A model generated the notes under the pieces. That model saw only the letters and a list, made by a program, of their open reading frames with translations. It made no database searches and was not told the DNA's origin. The translations under genes were made by a program, and so were the position numbers. Shown here in pieces: positions 22,883 through 35,396 of a stretch of 64,000 nt of DNA. The stretch lies in contig CP136067.1 in NCBI GenBank assembly GCA_032622095.1, positions 136,155,990-136,219,989 on the forward strand. The letters run 5' to 3'. The number at the start of each line of letters is the position of its first letter. Positions within the stretch are counted from its first letter, which is position 1. Source of the DNA: Siphonodentalium dalli. Its lineage: Eukaryota; Mollusca; Scaphopoda; Gadilida; Siphonodentaliidae.

Positions 22883-24443
22883 ATGGCAAGCACACAAGTG
22901 AACGTAAATTATATTCCAAATACTAGAGGTGGAAAGTATCTGGTATATGATGACTACAAATTCTCCGTTAAATCAAGGAGAAATGATCGAATTCATTGGC
23001 GATGTTGTAAGAAAGACTGCCGTGCAACCACCAACACTGAGAACGATATGGTGATATCCAACAGCGGCAACCATAACCACGAACCTGATTTCAACCAAGT
23101 AGCAGCAGAATCCTGGATTGCAGACATCAAAAAGCTTGTCAAGACAAGTAACAAGCCAGTAACAACGCTATACCAGGAAGAAATAGGAAGTATGTACTGA
23201 GTAAATTTAATTTCGCATTCTCATTAATCTGGCAACGCTCTTTATATTAGTATTCAGAAAGAAAACTAAGCAAGTAATAACTAAAGTAAAACTGGTGTAA
23301 TGTTATATTATATATATTATAATTATTATTAAAGAATAGAGAATACTAAGCAAGTAATAACTCTATTAATGTTTATAATTTATAACATATTACAGCGTCA
23401 AAACAGCATTGTATCATGCCAGAGCCGAAAACCAGCCAAAGTTACCAATTCATCGTTCAGGAGTCGACCTTCCTGATGTATACAAAACAACAGCCAACAA
23501 CCACAACTTCCTACTAGCCGATGACGGATAGACTGAAAAGATTCTGATATTCGCGACCAGAGAAAATCTAGAAAATTTAGCTGTTGCCGGAACGATCTTC
23601 TGTGATGGAACGTTTGAGAAAAGCCCAACGATCTTCTTTCAACTGTACACGATACACGCATTCGTCGCCGGAAAGATGTGCCCTTTGGTGTATGGCTTAC
23701 TTCCCAACAAGACCCAACACACATACCAACGCTTCTTCAATCTGGTGAAAGAAAGGGCAGCAGAACTCGACATCACCATCAGCCCAAGTGGAATTTTCAC
23801 AGATTATGAGACAGCTGCCCAAAACGCCCTGGCAGCTACATTTCCGTCAGCTACAATGAAAGGATGCCTATTCCATTACGGCCAAGCAGTGCTGAAGAAT
23901 GTTAAGAAATGCCACCTACAGCAGCTATACGAAGACACTGAAGGCAACGACCAAAAGACCCTGATAAGAAGAGCTCTAGCCCTCCCTATGGTTCCTGTCG
24001 AGATGGTTGGTGATGCCTGGTTCGAAGCGCTGGACGATTACCCTGCGACAAGCAACACAGGTCTCGATGAAAACGTCACCAAGTTCACGGATTACATCAC
24101 CGAGTTCTGGGTGGAAGGGAGCCATGGCCGCCAGCTATGGAATCACCACGACATAATTGGTCCAAGAACGACAAATCATGTGGAAGGATGGCACCGAAAA
24201 CTGCAGTTGGTGTTATCTTGCTCACACCCGAACATCTTCAGGTTGATAGATTTCCCGAAGAAAGAGCAAGCTTACCAGGAAGCAACCGTCATCCAATTGA
24301 GAGCGGGTGGAAGGATTGGCCCATGCAAGATGCGATATCGCAAAGTTGACAATTCCATCAGACATTTCAAGAGAGTTTTCGGCGCAGGCGAAATAGATAT
24401 TCTCGAATACATGGATTCAGTATCAAATAGTATCAAACATTAA
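22883..24443 (+). pseudogene. FLYWCH + MULE-type transposase gene, one in-frame stop (copy A)
   Basis: Exon 1 (22,883-23,189) encodes a FLYWCH zinc finger: a GGKYLVYDDYKFSVK start, WRCCKKDCRA, and the HNHEPD end. A GT at 23,190 and an AG at 23,405-23,406 would remove a phase-1 intron and join the frames into LYHARAENQ. Exon 2 (23,407-24,443) encodes a MULE-type DDE transposase: D in FCDGTF (codon 23,604), D in FTDYE (23,802), the CLFH cysteine-histidine pair (23,865 and 23,874), and E in NHVEGWH (24,183). A TAG at 23,529-23,531 sits in frame between the linker and the first D, so the product is truncated unless read through. Everything downstream is intact. The enzyme would cut and move its own DNA in the nucleus; this copy is probably inactive or domesticated. 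No terminal inverted repeats were found. The stop is also in copy B. Confidence 0.85.
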
Positions 24444-24975
24444 TGTGCTATAATTCATGTTATGTTATATTGATAGTATTTGTTATATATATCTTGAGTA
24501 TTTAATAAATTTGTTGAAATATATCACATGTGCATTTCTTCGTTCATAATGCAACTTCCGGTGTCCGTTCAGTGGAGGGATTAATATGTGTGGATAGGGC
24601 GAATATCGGCCTTTCGTTAGACACCAAAATGAGCCCTCTGCGCGCTGTATTCCTGGAGTTTTGAATTTTCCAAAAACCCCAATTATCCTCATCGTCCGGC
24701 CGCTCACCGCCGTCGAAATTAGCCATCGCCACCAATTTCCAGTAACAATTATGATAAAAACTATAGTCGGCAGCTCTGTGATGTTGAGGATTATCACACC
24801 TGCCCCAACACCTACCCGAAACAATAGCCGCCTGGTGAACAGGACGACCCCATAAATATGATGCCGTCATCGAAGTAATGGACGACAAACTTAGATAAAT
24901 GACAGAATTCCCCCAACAAAAGGCAAGTTTTACGCGATGGATAAATAAAATATGTAGCTATACTAATGCTGTCGC
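24444..24975. other. 3' flank of the MULE gene; no gene recognised (copy A)
   Basis: AATAAA-like words lie near 24,503. Two overlapping minus-strand frames (24,483-24,824 and 24,544-24,888) have no recognisable domain; they are kept in copy B only because the DNA is nearly identical. Confidence 0.35.
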
Positions 24976-25424
24976 TTAAAGGTACGGTTGGCCTTGGCGG
25001 TGGGTATCCTGTGAAAATATTTACACCCGTCAAAAACCGCCACAAACAGAAAGAACATAAAAATGTAGACATACTTTGTCCGTATACAAATAAGACAAAG
25101 GCATAACAAGTTACTTTTCTGGTGTTTGTTTATATTATGATGGTAAACACAAAGAGCGTTCTTTGTTGGTGAATTCCTGATATGGAACTAATAAAGAGCG
25201 TTTATGCCATTTGTGTGTGATTAGCCAGTAGCATTGTGCTGTCTTCTGTAACACAAACAGGCTCTTGCTTAGGTAAAATATAGTAGGTCTTTGTGATAAC
25301 ATGCTGTTTACGCGATGGTCATGGTATATATGAACGAAACTGTATGCGTTTTAATGTTTTTCTGTTTACGGTGATTGGAACAAATATGAATATTTTCGAC
25401 AACTAAGGCCTCACGTGCCTTTAA
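24976..25424. mobile_element. TTAA-flanked MITE, AGGYAC family, copy 2 (in copy A)
   Basis: TTAA at 24,976-24,979 and 25,421-25,424. The 441-bp element starts AGGTACGGTT and ends CACGTGCCT, and is homologous along its length to 870-1325. It contains AAAGAGCG at 25,151 and 25,193. Confidence 0.75.
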
Positions 25425-25518
25425 ACGGTTTATGTCCCCTCGGGGGATTTGGCATCTATTGGACTCGACAGAGCCTCGCCCAATAGATGCTCAACCCCCC
25501 CTCACGTACATAAACCGT
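25425..25518. repeat. Double hairpin next to the MITE (copy A)
   Basis: The outer pair ACGGTTTATGT (25,425-25,435) and ACATAAACCGT (25,508-25,518) is perfect. The inner pair GCATCTATTGG (25,452-25,462) and CCAATAGATGC (25,480-25,490) is also perfect. In copy B the loop has lost three G residues but both stems remain. Confidence 0.8.
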
Positions 25519-25539
25519 GTAAGCGACGGCACTAGCTAC

Positions 25540-26245
25540 ATTTATTTATTTATTTATAGTTTAGGCTGGGCCATGCTTCATCATGGAATAAACCACATTA
25601 TGATATTATAATCCAACATCAGCGCGTGTGCTCGATGATTTTCACTGCTGCAGACATGAACCGTACTCACAATGTGATATTGAAAATGAGAGTCTACCAT
25701 GCAGGAACCATCTATATAGATACACTTGTGAATTGTGAAAAAGTTACCCAGCTTAATACAATTGCATGTACATGGATATAGCAACCATGTATTTGTTTGT
25801 TTCAATAAAATTACCGACTCAAGAATGCATGTACTAACATTTATACGGCCAAATAGTTGAATCACTTCGCAATATTGAACAATAATTTTCCTTCAGTCAC
25901 GTTTCAGCCCGACCTCATTGATTATTTTATTGGTGTAAACATATTTTTATTTCCAAATCCAAACAGATAGCATAATATACAGATGCCACATATAAGTGTT
26001 AATATATGGAAACGAGGAGCAGACAACATGCCCGATGGCTTATATGAAGTATTCTCCTCGTTGGCTACATGCCCGTCCCACAATAAGTGAGGGAGGTGGC
26101 TACTTGCTCCGTCCACAATAAGTGAGGGAGGGGTATAGTTCAGACGGGAAGTGTTGGAAATAAAGGGTTTTGGAGAATGGGAGATAAATATCAGAATTTG
26201 AGTTAGGGATGGAAAAGAGGAAAAAGATTGTGTTAGGGATGGCAG
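25540..26245. other. No gene recognised (copy A)
   Basis: AT-rich DNA with an ATTTATTTATTTAT microsatellite at 25,540-25,555 and two CCACAATAAGTGAGGGAGG words (about 26,078 and 26,114). Confidence 0.35.
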
Positions 26246-26247
26246 GA

Positions 26248-26249
26248 GG

Positions 26250-26281
<32 letters not shown>

Positions 26282-26312
26282 AGAGATAGAGAGAGAGAGA
26301 GAGAGAGAGGGA
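26248..26312. repeat. (GA)n microsatellite (copy A)
   Basis: Two GA runs separated by GGGGGGAGAGATA. Copy B (41,223-41,280) is shorter, as expected for a hypervariable tract. The 270-aa minus frame 25,922-26,734 runs through it and is broken in copy B. Confidence 0.95.
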
Positions 26313-26401
26313 GACAAGACGGGGACATATGAAGTCGTGAGATGGTGACACTGTGGGTTGTTTTCAATGACTGTTGTTGCGTGATTAAAAGCTCGTATTA
26401 T

Positions 26402-26590
26402 CAGGGGGGGGGGGTCAGGAAAATAATTACCGATACAAGGTGGACATTTTGTGTTTTTCAGTTTTGGGGACCCACCACCTCGGGAGCGTAAGTTTTTTCC
26501 ACCCACGTCTGAGACACCCACCGGGACCGTAAGTATTTTCCCCCCAGGTCTGGGACACCCACCCCCAAAATTGATGAAAATCGTGTAAAT
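26402..26590 (+). repeat. G/C-rich dispersed repeat (copy A)
   Basis: A G-run, then TCAGGAAAATAATTACCGAT, ACAAGG, GGGGACCCACCACCTCGGGA, GCGTAAGT, and GACACCCACC-type words. Related sequence is at 48,434-48,600 (+) and 46,130-46,205 (-), and in copy B at 41,372-41,560. It is non-coding and probably a SINE-sized or MITE-type element; its ends were not resolved. Confidence 0.6.
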
Positions 26591-26919
26591 TCTACTTAAT
26601 AATGTGTTGTTGGCAGGGTAAGGGTATCTCATTGTTTCTGCACCGGAACTGAGAGAACGCTGATTAATTACACCCGCACAAAATAAACAAACAAAGCACA
26701 TGGCTGAAAAATATGCCAACAAAACCAGTGACAAAACCTTTAAAAGCCCAAATAGTTATGGTTATAAAGGTAAAATACAACTTTAACAGGATAGATGTGT
26801 CCCTTATTAGCAATAGGTTAAAATATGTGCATGTGTATTGTGTAAAGTAAAAACACCATCAATTTGATTAAATAAACACAGTTCCAGTCCTCTCCATGTG
26901 GGAACTCACTGGTGAGCAA

Positions 26920-27120
26920 TGAGGAGCTCCCCTTAAAATCATTCTAGGCGAGTGGCGAGTAGCTCTCCTACAAAATGTCGAGGCGAGTAGTATCCCAGCA
27001 GGAGATGCCGAAGGCATCACCCGAAGGCCTGATGGGGGCGAGTACGGGAGGGGGTCTCCCCCCGTAAAATTTTGAAAATTAGATGCTCTGAGATTTAATC
27101 TGGAGCCTTTTAATGCTCCA
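26920..27120. repeat. Probable dispersed G-rich repeat (copy A)
   Basis: GATGCCGAAGGCATC is a perfect short palindrome, followed by GGGGGTCTCCCCCCGTAAAA, TTTTGAAAATTAGATGCTC and paired GGAGCC/TGCTCC words. It resembles a class of G-rich interspersed repeats common in marine invertebrates, but there is no second independent copy in this window apart from copy B (41,890-42,090). Confidence 0.3.
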
Positions 27121-27233
27121 ATGCGTTTTTATTTCTCTCATCCAAGTTAATACATGTATAGCATAAGGATATTGAGATATATAATTATATAAACAATAGA
27201 TATATATAAATATTATACAATAGATATGTATAT

Positions 27234-27545
27234 ATGGTTCCGGGTCGATGGCATTTTGAAATTCGATGAATGTATTCCGAGTTTTATTCTGACATCGCTA
27301 CTATAGCTTATTGTCGCCAAGAGTAATGACGGCGCAATCTCGAGTGAAACCTTGTTGATTGGAGTAAACTATTTAATCGCAACGCTGACATAAAAGGTTG
27401 ATATCTTCACAGTCACACATGTGTGTTTAGATTTAGGTACAAATAATAGGTTACTACATGTAGGTCGTCAATTTTAGTATTTATACAATCGATGATTGCC
27501 ATATCGTTCACTAGTGACTATCGTATAATTGATTCCGGGAACCAT
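27234..27545. mobile_element. Possible MITE with short TIRs (copy A)
   Basis: ATGGTTCCGGGTCGAT at the left and ATTGATTCCGGGAACCAT at the right are inverted with mismatches, bounding ~310 bp of non-coding DNA. Copied at 42,202-42,513. No clear target duplication. Confidence 0.3.
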
Positions 27546-27879
27546 ACATATATACTAATATACCAACATAAAAGCCAAGTATTAATATCATAACGTATGA
27601 CTATTTAAATAATCAATTATAACTGATATAAATATACTTGAATCCTCATTGCGCTTGTTGGCAGGTATATATTTACTTTAATTCTTGGTTCACATCCATT
27701 CATCAATGTGGATGCTCAGCTAGCTAAATTCAGCAGAAAGTTTGAGACTTTCTGTCAAAATCCCGCATCTGACCATCACCATAGATGAATGAATGTTAAT
27801 CCGTGTCGTCTGTTCGAATCTACACATATATCATAGCAGATCAAAATTAGACAGATTCGTGACGAGAAATTTCGATGCA

Positions 27880-28066
27880 TTAATTGTGATCTGAGAATAC
27901 GTTCGAGATGATCCGAATGAAAGAACAAATTCTGCGTAGTAATATGGGATTCTTCATTTTGAAAATTTCATTTATCGCGGTAGCATTTATTCGTCTACGA
28001 TATTTTGGTTGTAAAAAGCGTTTTCTTACATCCGTAAAGAACTCACATTCCAATAGATAATGAAAT
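27880..28066 (-). pseudogene. Orphan C-terminal fragment of a LINE ORF, cut at the duplication junction
   Basis: Reading from the junction, the frame gives FHYLLECEFFTDVRKRFLQP and continues to a stop at 27,880-27,882. This is the usual C-terminal tail after the CCHC-like motif of non-LTR retrotransposon ORF2. The rest of the ORF is missing here but present next to copy B (43,034-45,545), where the frame continues. The cut at 28,066 therefore marks the duplication breakpoint. Confidence 0.75.
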
Positions 28067-28964
28067 GCTTCTGTTATGTAATAGGTATGCACTTAGCTTT
28101 TGGTTTAAGTTCACCATCAGTTAATAATGAGGGATGACACCAAGTGGCAATAAAAAGGTCAGCTTGCTAAATGTTTTCATCAAGGATCTATCTGTGCACA
28201 TTGACACGGAAAGGTTCAGATTTAAATAGTTCTAATAAAACTTATTTATTCAACCTGATATAAATGAAAACAACACAAAAATAAATTCTTCAAAAATGTG
28301 TAAACTCTTCACTGAACTCTTCAAATAAAAATAGAATATTCTAAAAAACATAATAAAATAAAACAAAGGTGTTAAAATAAACTTTGACCGATTTCAACGA
28401 TATTCGGTATATGGGTCTCGGGTCACCTCTAGATGGGAGTTTCCAAATTTGAATGATTTTTTATGACAAATATGGCCGCTGGCAGCCATCCTGGATATTA
28501 CTCTTTGTATGACCAAATCCTTTAGCGCATCTTATAGGTCACATTTCTCACCCAATCGTCACCAAACTTCATACGGATCTTCGAAGTGTCCTCTAGATGG
28601 GAGCCTCCATGTTTTCCCCAACATTTGTTCCAAACAAACATGGCCATTTTGAATTTCAAATGTCAATCCATCAGCATACCATACAGCCCACATTTATTGG
28701 AGATTTGTTTTGAAACTTTACAGTCTTGTTGGTAAATAAAAAAGAAGGAATCTTCTATAATCATAATACGGAACATTGATCAGATAAGATCATCAAAAAT
28801 GGTCATTTAAAGCAGTTTGGATGGGGTGAATCCCTATTCCAGAATCGGAACAAAATAGGGGGGGGGGGTGAGTACCCAGAGGGTGGAAAAAAATTAAAAA
28901 GCGCATATTAAGGATCTTATTAGTGACACAACACTTCACAAGAGGCTAGACATACATTTGTAAC

Positions 28965-29130
28965 TACAGTAATGCTCTAATTAATCGACTCCTTAACCAC
29001 AGCAGAATTACGGGTAACTCCGGGAGAGCTTTCCGATGAATGGCAACAAGCCATATATCCGACTAAATCCTGAAAAGTTACACATAATTCTGCTGTGGTT
29101 AAGGGGTCGATTTCTTAGGGCACTACTGTA
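28965..29130. mobile_element. pogo/Tigger-like MITE (copy B)
   Basis: Same as 13,954-14,119, with TA at 28,965-28,966 and 29,129-29,130. I saw no difference from copy A. Confidence 0.75.
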
Positions 29131-29560
29131 TCTGTGTTCGGGCACATCAAATATATTTGTTGTCTTTCCTCTTGTAATTTGTCTTTGGTTGTGTTCGCCA
29201 TTTCGATGGACAACTACATGTACATGTACTGACATCAAATGACTGAAATGAGTCAAAATTTAGCAGTGCAACCAATTACCGGTATATAGATAAACAGAAT
29301 TAAATAGCATCCAAATTCCAAATGAGCATAAATGATAAAACAAACTTTATTGAGCACACTTTTAATACTAGTAATTACAGCTACAATGAAAGCAACTAAT
29401 AAAAATTCTAAGTTTGGTAAAACTGTCTGTATACAAAGTTTATCTGACCGTGATGAATAAAACCTATAAATGGGATCATATACATGTATGTTAGATATCA
29501 TTACATGATTATTTGAAAACACATATCCGTATGGAAAACAAACTATTTTACCACTGGCCA

Positions 29561-29696
29561 AGTGGTCCTGCTAATATGCTATGATGCTGGTGGTCCTGCT
29601 GAATTGCTATGATGCGGGTAGTGCAATTCATAGCAATTAAGCAGGACCCAACCGCACCATAGCACATTAGCAGGAACACTTGAACAGGGGTATATT
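29561..29696. repeat. Foldback of 29-bp-family units (copy B)
   Basis: Same inverted pair of units as 14,550-14,685. Confidence 0.7.
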
Positions 29697-30361
29697 TACA
29701 GTGTCAAATCGAATGGGCATCTTTTAACAATATTTTTGAACAATTTCCTAGAAGTGTTCGAAAATTGAGAACTGAATTTATAATTTTTTTAATGAGGTTT
29801 CGATTGAAAACTTTCTAACTTAGCTCATCAGGATTAACAGACTACCAGTATGTTTGGTATATTTTTCTGTAATCGACACCTGCTGAGGTGGGGAAATATC
29901 ATCCATTGTCGCACAGCTATATTCTCTTTCCCAACAAAGTCCATAGAACATACCGGTACATGTAAAATTACAGCTATGCTTTAATTAATCAACTCGCCTT
30001 ATAAAGGTTGACCACCGGGTATTACTGCAGTATTCAGGCGTGTTCATGCGATCAACCGCAGTCAGTTATACCGCCGCAGAATGTGGTCCACCTCACATTT
30101 GCAGTTAGGCTGTATTTTTCATGTGATGTTTATATGAATTTTGTTTTAAAGTTGACATTGTAACCACACCAGAATTTGTTTTTATTGTTTCAATATGTCT
30201 AGATAGAATTCAGAATTTTTGTGGTAAAATCAATTAACTTGGTTATCACAGTTAGCACATATTATTGTGGTAAGATTACCAGCGGATACCGCATGTCAAC
30301 AGGGACTGCATGCTCTAATTAATTATCAGGTCTAAAATGTTTATACTGGATACAGTTCATT

Positions 30362-31296
30362 TTAAAGGTACTCAATCCGGTTCGATGTTCCCCATATAAT
30401 CAGATTCCAACAACATCATACATTTGTATTTAGAAAAGCTGCTTCAGTTACGGTATCAGAATTGATTAATTGCCCTAAAATAATGCTAACCACTGTCAAC
30501 TAAAGTATACAATTGCCTGACATATGTTATTTATCAACATGTTGTTCTACAAAATTTGGCCTTATTATCAACAGAAAGCCTCTTGATTTTAGAGTTATCC
30601 ATCTTCATCTGAAATTTGGTCCGAGACCGTGGGCCACTATTAATTCTTGATCGTGAAAAATAGTGTATTTCAAAAAATGATATCTAATAACTCTGAGCTT
30701 TGACAGGTGGGTTCCTCGACTCGTACCAAATATCTTTTACCCCCAAGTCCAAATAAATAGTAATGCGCGAGCGTTAATTCAGGGGGCCATTAATCGGATT
30801 ATGCATCTTTAAATTCAAATACAGTTTAAAGATGCATAATCCGATTAAGTGCCCCTCATTTACTATTTACATGTATATGGAATCGGGGGGGGGGGGTAAA
30901 ACATATTTTAATCAAGTCGAGGGACCCACCTACATGTATCAAAGCTCAGAGTTATTATATATCGATTTTTGAAATTTTAATATTTATCACCATCGATACT
31001 TAATAGTGGCCCAGAAAAATTTGACGAGCCGACGGTCTCAGACCAAATTGCGGATGAAGATGGATAACTCTAAAATGAAGAGGCTTTGTGTTGATAATAA
31101 GGCCAAACTTCGTCGAACAGCATGTTAATAAATATAACGTATCAGGCAATTTTATACTATACATGTAGTTGACAGTGGTTAGCATTATTTTTGGGCAATT
31201 AATCGATTCTGATAACTGAAGCAGCATTTCTAAAAAAAATGTTGTTGTTGGAATCTAATTATATGGGGACCATCGAATCTGATTGAGCACCTTTAA
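30362..31296. mobile_element. TTAA-flanked palindromic element (copy B)
   Basis: TTAA at 30,362-30,365 and 31,293-31,296. It lacks the second 33-bp unit found in copy A, so the tandem unit was gained in A or lost in B after duplication. The G-run in the loop is also shorter. Confidence 0.8.
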
Positions 31297-31325
31297 TAGT
31301 TAGCTATATGAGTTATATACACATA

Positions 31326-31715
31326 AGGCGACACCAATTTTTAAGTCCGGTTTACGAACACCTCCTACAACTTTTTTTCCATTTCATGAAAAAAATTTTA
31401 ACTTTTTTGTCCCAATTTTTTTTACACACGTACTGATTTTCATGTGCTGTCGCATCCGGTTCTGCTTATAATCATTTGCAGATCCATATTTTCATGTATT
31501 TCATGACAAGAAATGTCTTGTTTGGTTCAGAATTTCACTCGAAAAAAAATTTTCTCACAATTTTTGTAAAATTTATGTCAAATTTCAAGATTTACTTGAT
31601 ATAAATTGGGGGGACAATTTTTTTGATTTTGATTTTTGTCCTTCCTGCAACTACTTGTTTTCTCCCCACATCAGCCCACATGTTCGTAAACCAGACTTAA
31701 AAATTGGTGTCGCCT
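31326..31715. mobile_element. 390-bp MITE (copy B)
   Basis: Same ends as 16,349-16,738, with small differences in the A/T runs near 31,390-31,420. Confidence 0.8.
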
Positions 31716-33223
31716 AATAGACATTTAAACTTTGAAAATTGTAGGTTTCCGGATGATAACTTCAGTTTGTGTGATCATATCTGAACCAAATGTGGTATGT
31801 AAGTTTATCAGACTAAAATACAGGTCAAGTTCGAATATGGGTCTGCTCCGCCCATTTTTGCGAGAGTTATGGCCCTTTTTCGACTTAGAATTGTGTTAAT
31901 TTCTGGTTTCCGCATCATAATTTTAGTTTGTGTGATCAAATCTGAATCAAATTTGGTATGATAGTTTATTATCCACCATTTCATGGGACACTGGTTGGAT
32001 TGTTCTGAAATGTAGTATCGGATTTAGGGGTCCTTAATATATTTTTCAGACAAGCTGATGCCCCAATGAAGCCACATTTGCTGAAATAGTATCCAAAACA
32101 TCAACATATCAAGAGCCATTTGACTGAATTAGATAAAAATATATCACTTCGGTCTGTTTAAGCTGGAAAATACTCAAAATTTGTATAATTTTCTGCGATT
32201 ATATCTGCATACTAGCCTTTTTGCTGAATCGTGAATGCCGGTTATATTGCCGTGTGAAATCCTAGTACCAGATAACATTGGGTATGTATATAGCATACCA
32301 CCTGAAAATGGATTGAATATCACATACCAAAGCGGGGTGGGGGTGTGTGTGACACCCCCTTGATCATAGTCTATATTCTACAGGGTATGTTAACTGTTTC
32401 GAGTTGGTGCAATTAATGTGATTGTTTAATCTCTACCATCTGAAATCTATTTATAGCATATTTTGCTATCTGAAAAATTGCTACTGATATAAAAAAGGTT
32501 AAAGCTGGTGTGTCTCTTTCCCGATGTTCTGTTTACATGTACATTTGGGGGTTTATGAGTCAAATAATAACAGGCAACATGTCCTTCTAACACTAAGAAA
32601 TAATGTGTTATTATGAACCAGGACAAAATATGACTATTTCTGGAGCATTACAGCACATTATTACAAATCTAAATTTGTAAGCAGTAAGATAATGACAGGA
32701 AACATGTCCTCAGACTAAGAAATAATTTTTTGGTATGTATTTCACATCACAGCTCATGTGTATACTCACATTAGTTTATGTCATTCAAAGGGAGAAACCC
32801 ATTTAGAAAGTTTAAATGAGACAAAACTACATCACTGTAGATGTAGTTGCAAGGTACTTTTGTGTCCACCGGTATGTCATGTACCGGTATACATTGCAAC
32901 TACATGTACATATAACTTGCCTAACATACCATATACATGTATGAAGAGGGAATATGCAAGTGTTTTTTAATCAAAATTTTAACCCAACTCTTGTTGTCAG
33001 TAAGTTTTAACCCATGCAGTTTAATGAGTTTATATATTTATATATTACATGTGTTTCTATACATGTATTTTATCTTTAGTTAGTTTGTTGTCCTTGAATA
33101 AACTTGTATTGCTGCACAATCAGATTCCTTAATGTTCTACTATACTAAAACAACTCCATTGATAACAATACCCCTGCATCCCATCAAAATCTACTTCATT
33201 GCCATCCTCATCATTTCACTTTG

Positions 33224-33951
33224 GTATCCCCACCCAGATGTACCTTGGTGTTATTCACCCAGGTGTTCCTTGATGTTTCCTACCCATGCGTACCTTGGTT
33301 TTTCCCACCCAGTTGTACCTTGGTGTTTCTTACCCAGGTGTACCTTGGTGTTTTCTTACCCAGGTGTACCTTGGTGTTTTCCTGCCCAGGTGTACCTTGG
33401 GGTTTCCTTACCTGGGTGTACCTTGGGGTTTTCTAACTCAGGTGTATCTCAATGGGAAATCCACCTGGGTAAGAAAACACCAAGGTACACCGGCGTAAGA
33501 AAACACCAAGGTACACCTGGGTTGGAAACATCAAGGTACACCTGGGTGGGGAACACCCAGGTAGGAAACATCAGGGTACACCTGGGTGAATAACACCAAG
33601 GTACACCTGGGTGGGAAACACCCAGGTATGAGACATCAGGGTACACCTGGGTGAATAACACCTGGGTACACCTCGGTGGGAAACACCCAGGTAGGAAACA
33701 CCAGGGTACACCTGGGTGAATAACACCAAGGTAACCTGGGTGGGAAACACCCAGGTAGGAAACATCAGGATACACCTGGGTAAATAACACCTAGGTACAC
33801 CTCGGTGGGAAACACCCAGGTAGGAAACACCAGGGTACACCTGGGTGAATAACACCCAAGGTAACCTGGGTGGGAAACACCCAGGTAGGAAACACCAGGG
33901 TACACCTGGGTGGGAAACACCCATCTATGGTACACCTGGTGTGGTCACCTG
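33224..33951. repeat. Inverted minisatellite (copy B)
   Basis: Same unit order and higher-order structure as 18,248-18,975. One substitution was seen in the left arm (TTTTCCTGCC for TTTTACTGCC). Confidence 0.9.
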
Positions 33952-34011
33952 TGTAATTACACCCAGGTTTATCCATACCAGGGTTTTTATCCAGTTTCAG
34001 GTGGGTAAATC

Positions 34012-34652
34012 ATGGTAAAACCCAGGTTTCGCGGGGTCTTGATGGTTGGTGGATGTCTTGGTAGATTTTTTCCCTGGGTTTCGGCCCAAAAAACCTGGGT
34101 GGATTTACCCAGGTACATTTTTATATGGGAAACGCCGTATAGGTGTGATATCTGTCCGGCAGAATTCAGTCAAAGTGGTAACCTAAATCAACATAAGAGG
34201 AGCCACACGGGTGAAAATCGATATCAGTGTGATTTGTGTCAGAAGAAGTTCAGCCACCAGCATACTCTGATTCAACACAAGAGGATCCACACGGGAGAAA
34301 CGCCGCATAACTGTGATATTTGTCAGAAACATTTCAGTGAACGTTCTTTCCTAAATGAACACAAGGGGTCCACACGGGACAAAAGACATTTTATTGTGAT
34401 ATTTGCCAGAAGTATTATCGTTACCATTCTAGCCTATCCAGACACAAGAGGATCCACATGGGAGAAACGCCTCATAAGTGTGATATTTGTCAGAAGTATT
34501 TCCGTTACCATTCTAGCCTATCCATACACAAGATGGCCCATACGCGCGGGAGAAAAGCTACACACATGTGATATTTCCAGAAGATATTCGCGGACCGCAG
34601 TCACCTAATTCAACACAAAATGATACACACGACAGAAGTGGGACACTTGTGA
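34012..34652 (+). pseudogene. C2H2 zinc-finger gene remnant (copy B)
   Basis: Translation identical to the copy at 19,036, with the same three frame breaks. No sign that either copy is kept by selection. Confidence 0.85.
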
Positions 34653-34715
34653 TATTCGTTACAAGGATTTCTTTTTATATTTTATGCATTTCATTTGTTA
34701 AATAAAACATAATAT

Positions 34716-35186
34716 ATTTTAAATCCAGTGGTTTTTGATGGTAGGTAGCGCATGGGTGTGTTCCGGTCTCTCATGTGGCTTGAATCCATTGGGGATCATA
34801 ATGGAATTAATGGTCTTAGGACTATTTTCTTATGCTATCCCCGATGGTTTTTGGTCACCTGTTAGTGCCGGACAACTCCTTTACAGTATCATACCCTGTA
34901 TAAACGCCATACTCATGCTGGGCATTGGTAAACTGCGGAAGTGGTAATGTACCATAATAATGGTGCATTACATCCTTCCGCAGGTGACCTACATGTATGT
35001 TCAGTAAAAAATCTAATAATTTGATATTCTACATCTTTACTGTTGATATGTTAATCTGTTACTTGTTACATGTATCTCACATATATATCATGTATTCCTG
35101 TTTAATTTTATCTATACGTGTAGGTTGTCCTATACCAATATGTTTAAAGACCATTAAAACGTATCTTATCTTATCTTATCTTATCT
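34716..35186 (+). mobile_element. LINE 3' end with pentanucleotide tail (copy B)
   Basis: Second copy of 19,740-20,210, with the same tail near 35,162-35,186. Confidence 0.65.
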
Positions 35187-35396
35187 AGCCCAAAACCACA
35201 ACTTGATGGGGAACACGGGGTAACTTACGTTTTACTTGCTACTCACCATACAATTAATTATTTCGCCATCCGTCTCAAGTCCTGGTAAAACAATTTAATA
35301 AATGCATGTATAGGTTAACTCTGTTTTCGCATTTCCTCCATGTAGGTCGCGACGCGATCGATTTGTCTTCGAATTTCGTTGGTTCACATTTAATAT

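Larger units (their letters stand above)
13055..28066. repeat. ~15-kb tandem segmental duplication, copy A
   Basis: Directly followed by copy B (28,065-43,034). Matching landmarks are offset by 15,010-15,011 bp at the left, 14,976 after 15.7 kb and 14,968 near the right end. I noticed about 20 substitutions in ~15 kb, plus indels: an extra 33-bp unit at 15,651-15,683 in A, homopolymer and GA-repeat length changes, and 3 extra bases near 25,447 in A. The left edge is ATGCTTGTGTTATG against ATGCTTCTGTTATG at the junction; the right edge is TAATGAAAT. The A/B join has 2 bp (AT) of microhomology. It is either a young duplication or an uncollapsed haplotype in the assembly. Confidence 0.95.

Noticed and set aside
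24483-24888. Minus-strand ORFs of 113-114 aa behind the MULE gene
   Set aside because: Identical in copies A and B only because the DNA is; no domain, and two overlapping frames of equal length suggest chance.
25922-26734. 270-aa minus-strand ORF with a hydrophobic start and Ser-Leu repeats
   Set aside because: It runs through a (GA)n microsatellite and a G-run. In copy B the small length changes break it into three frames, so it is not conserved as coding.
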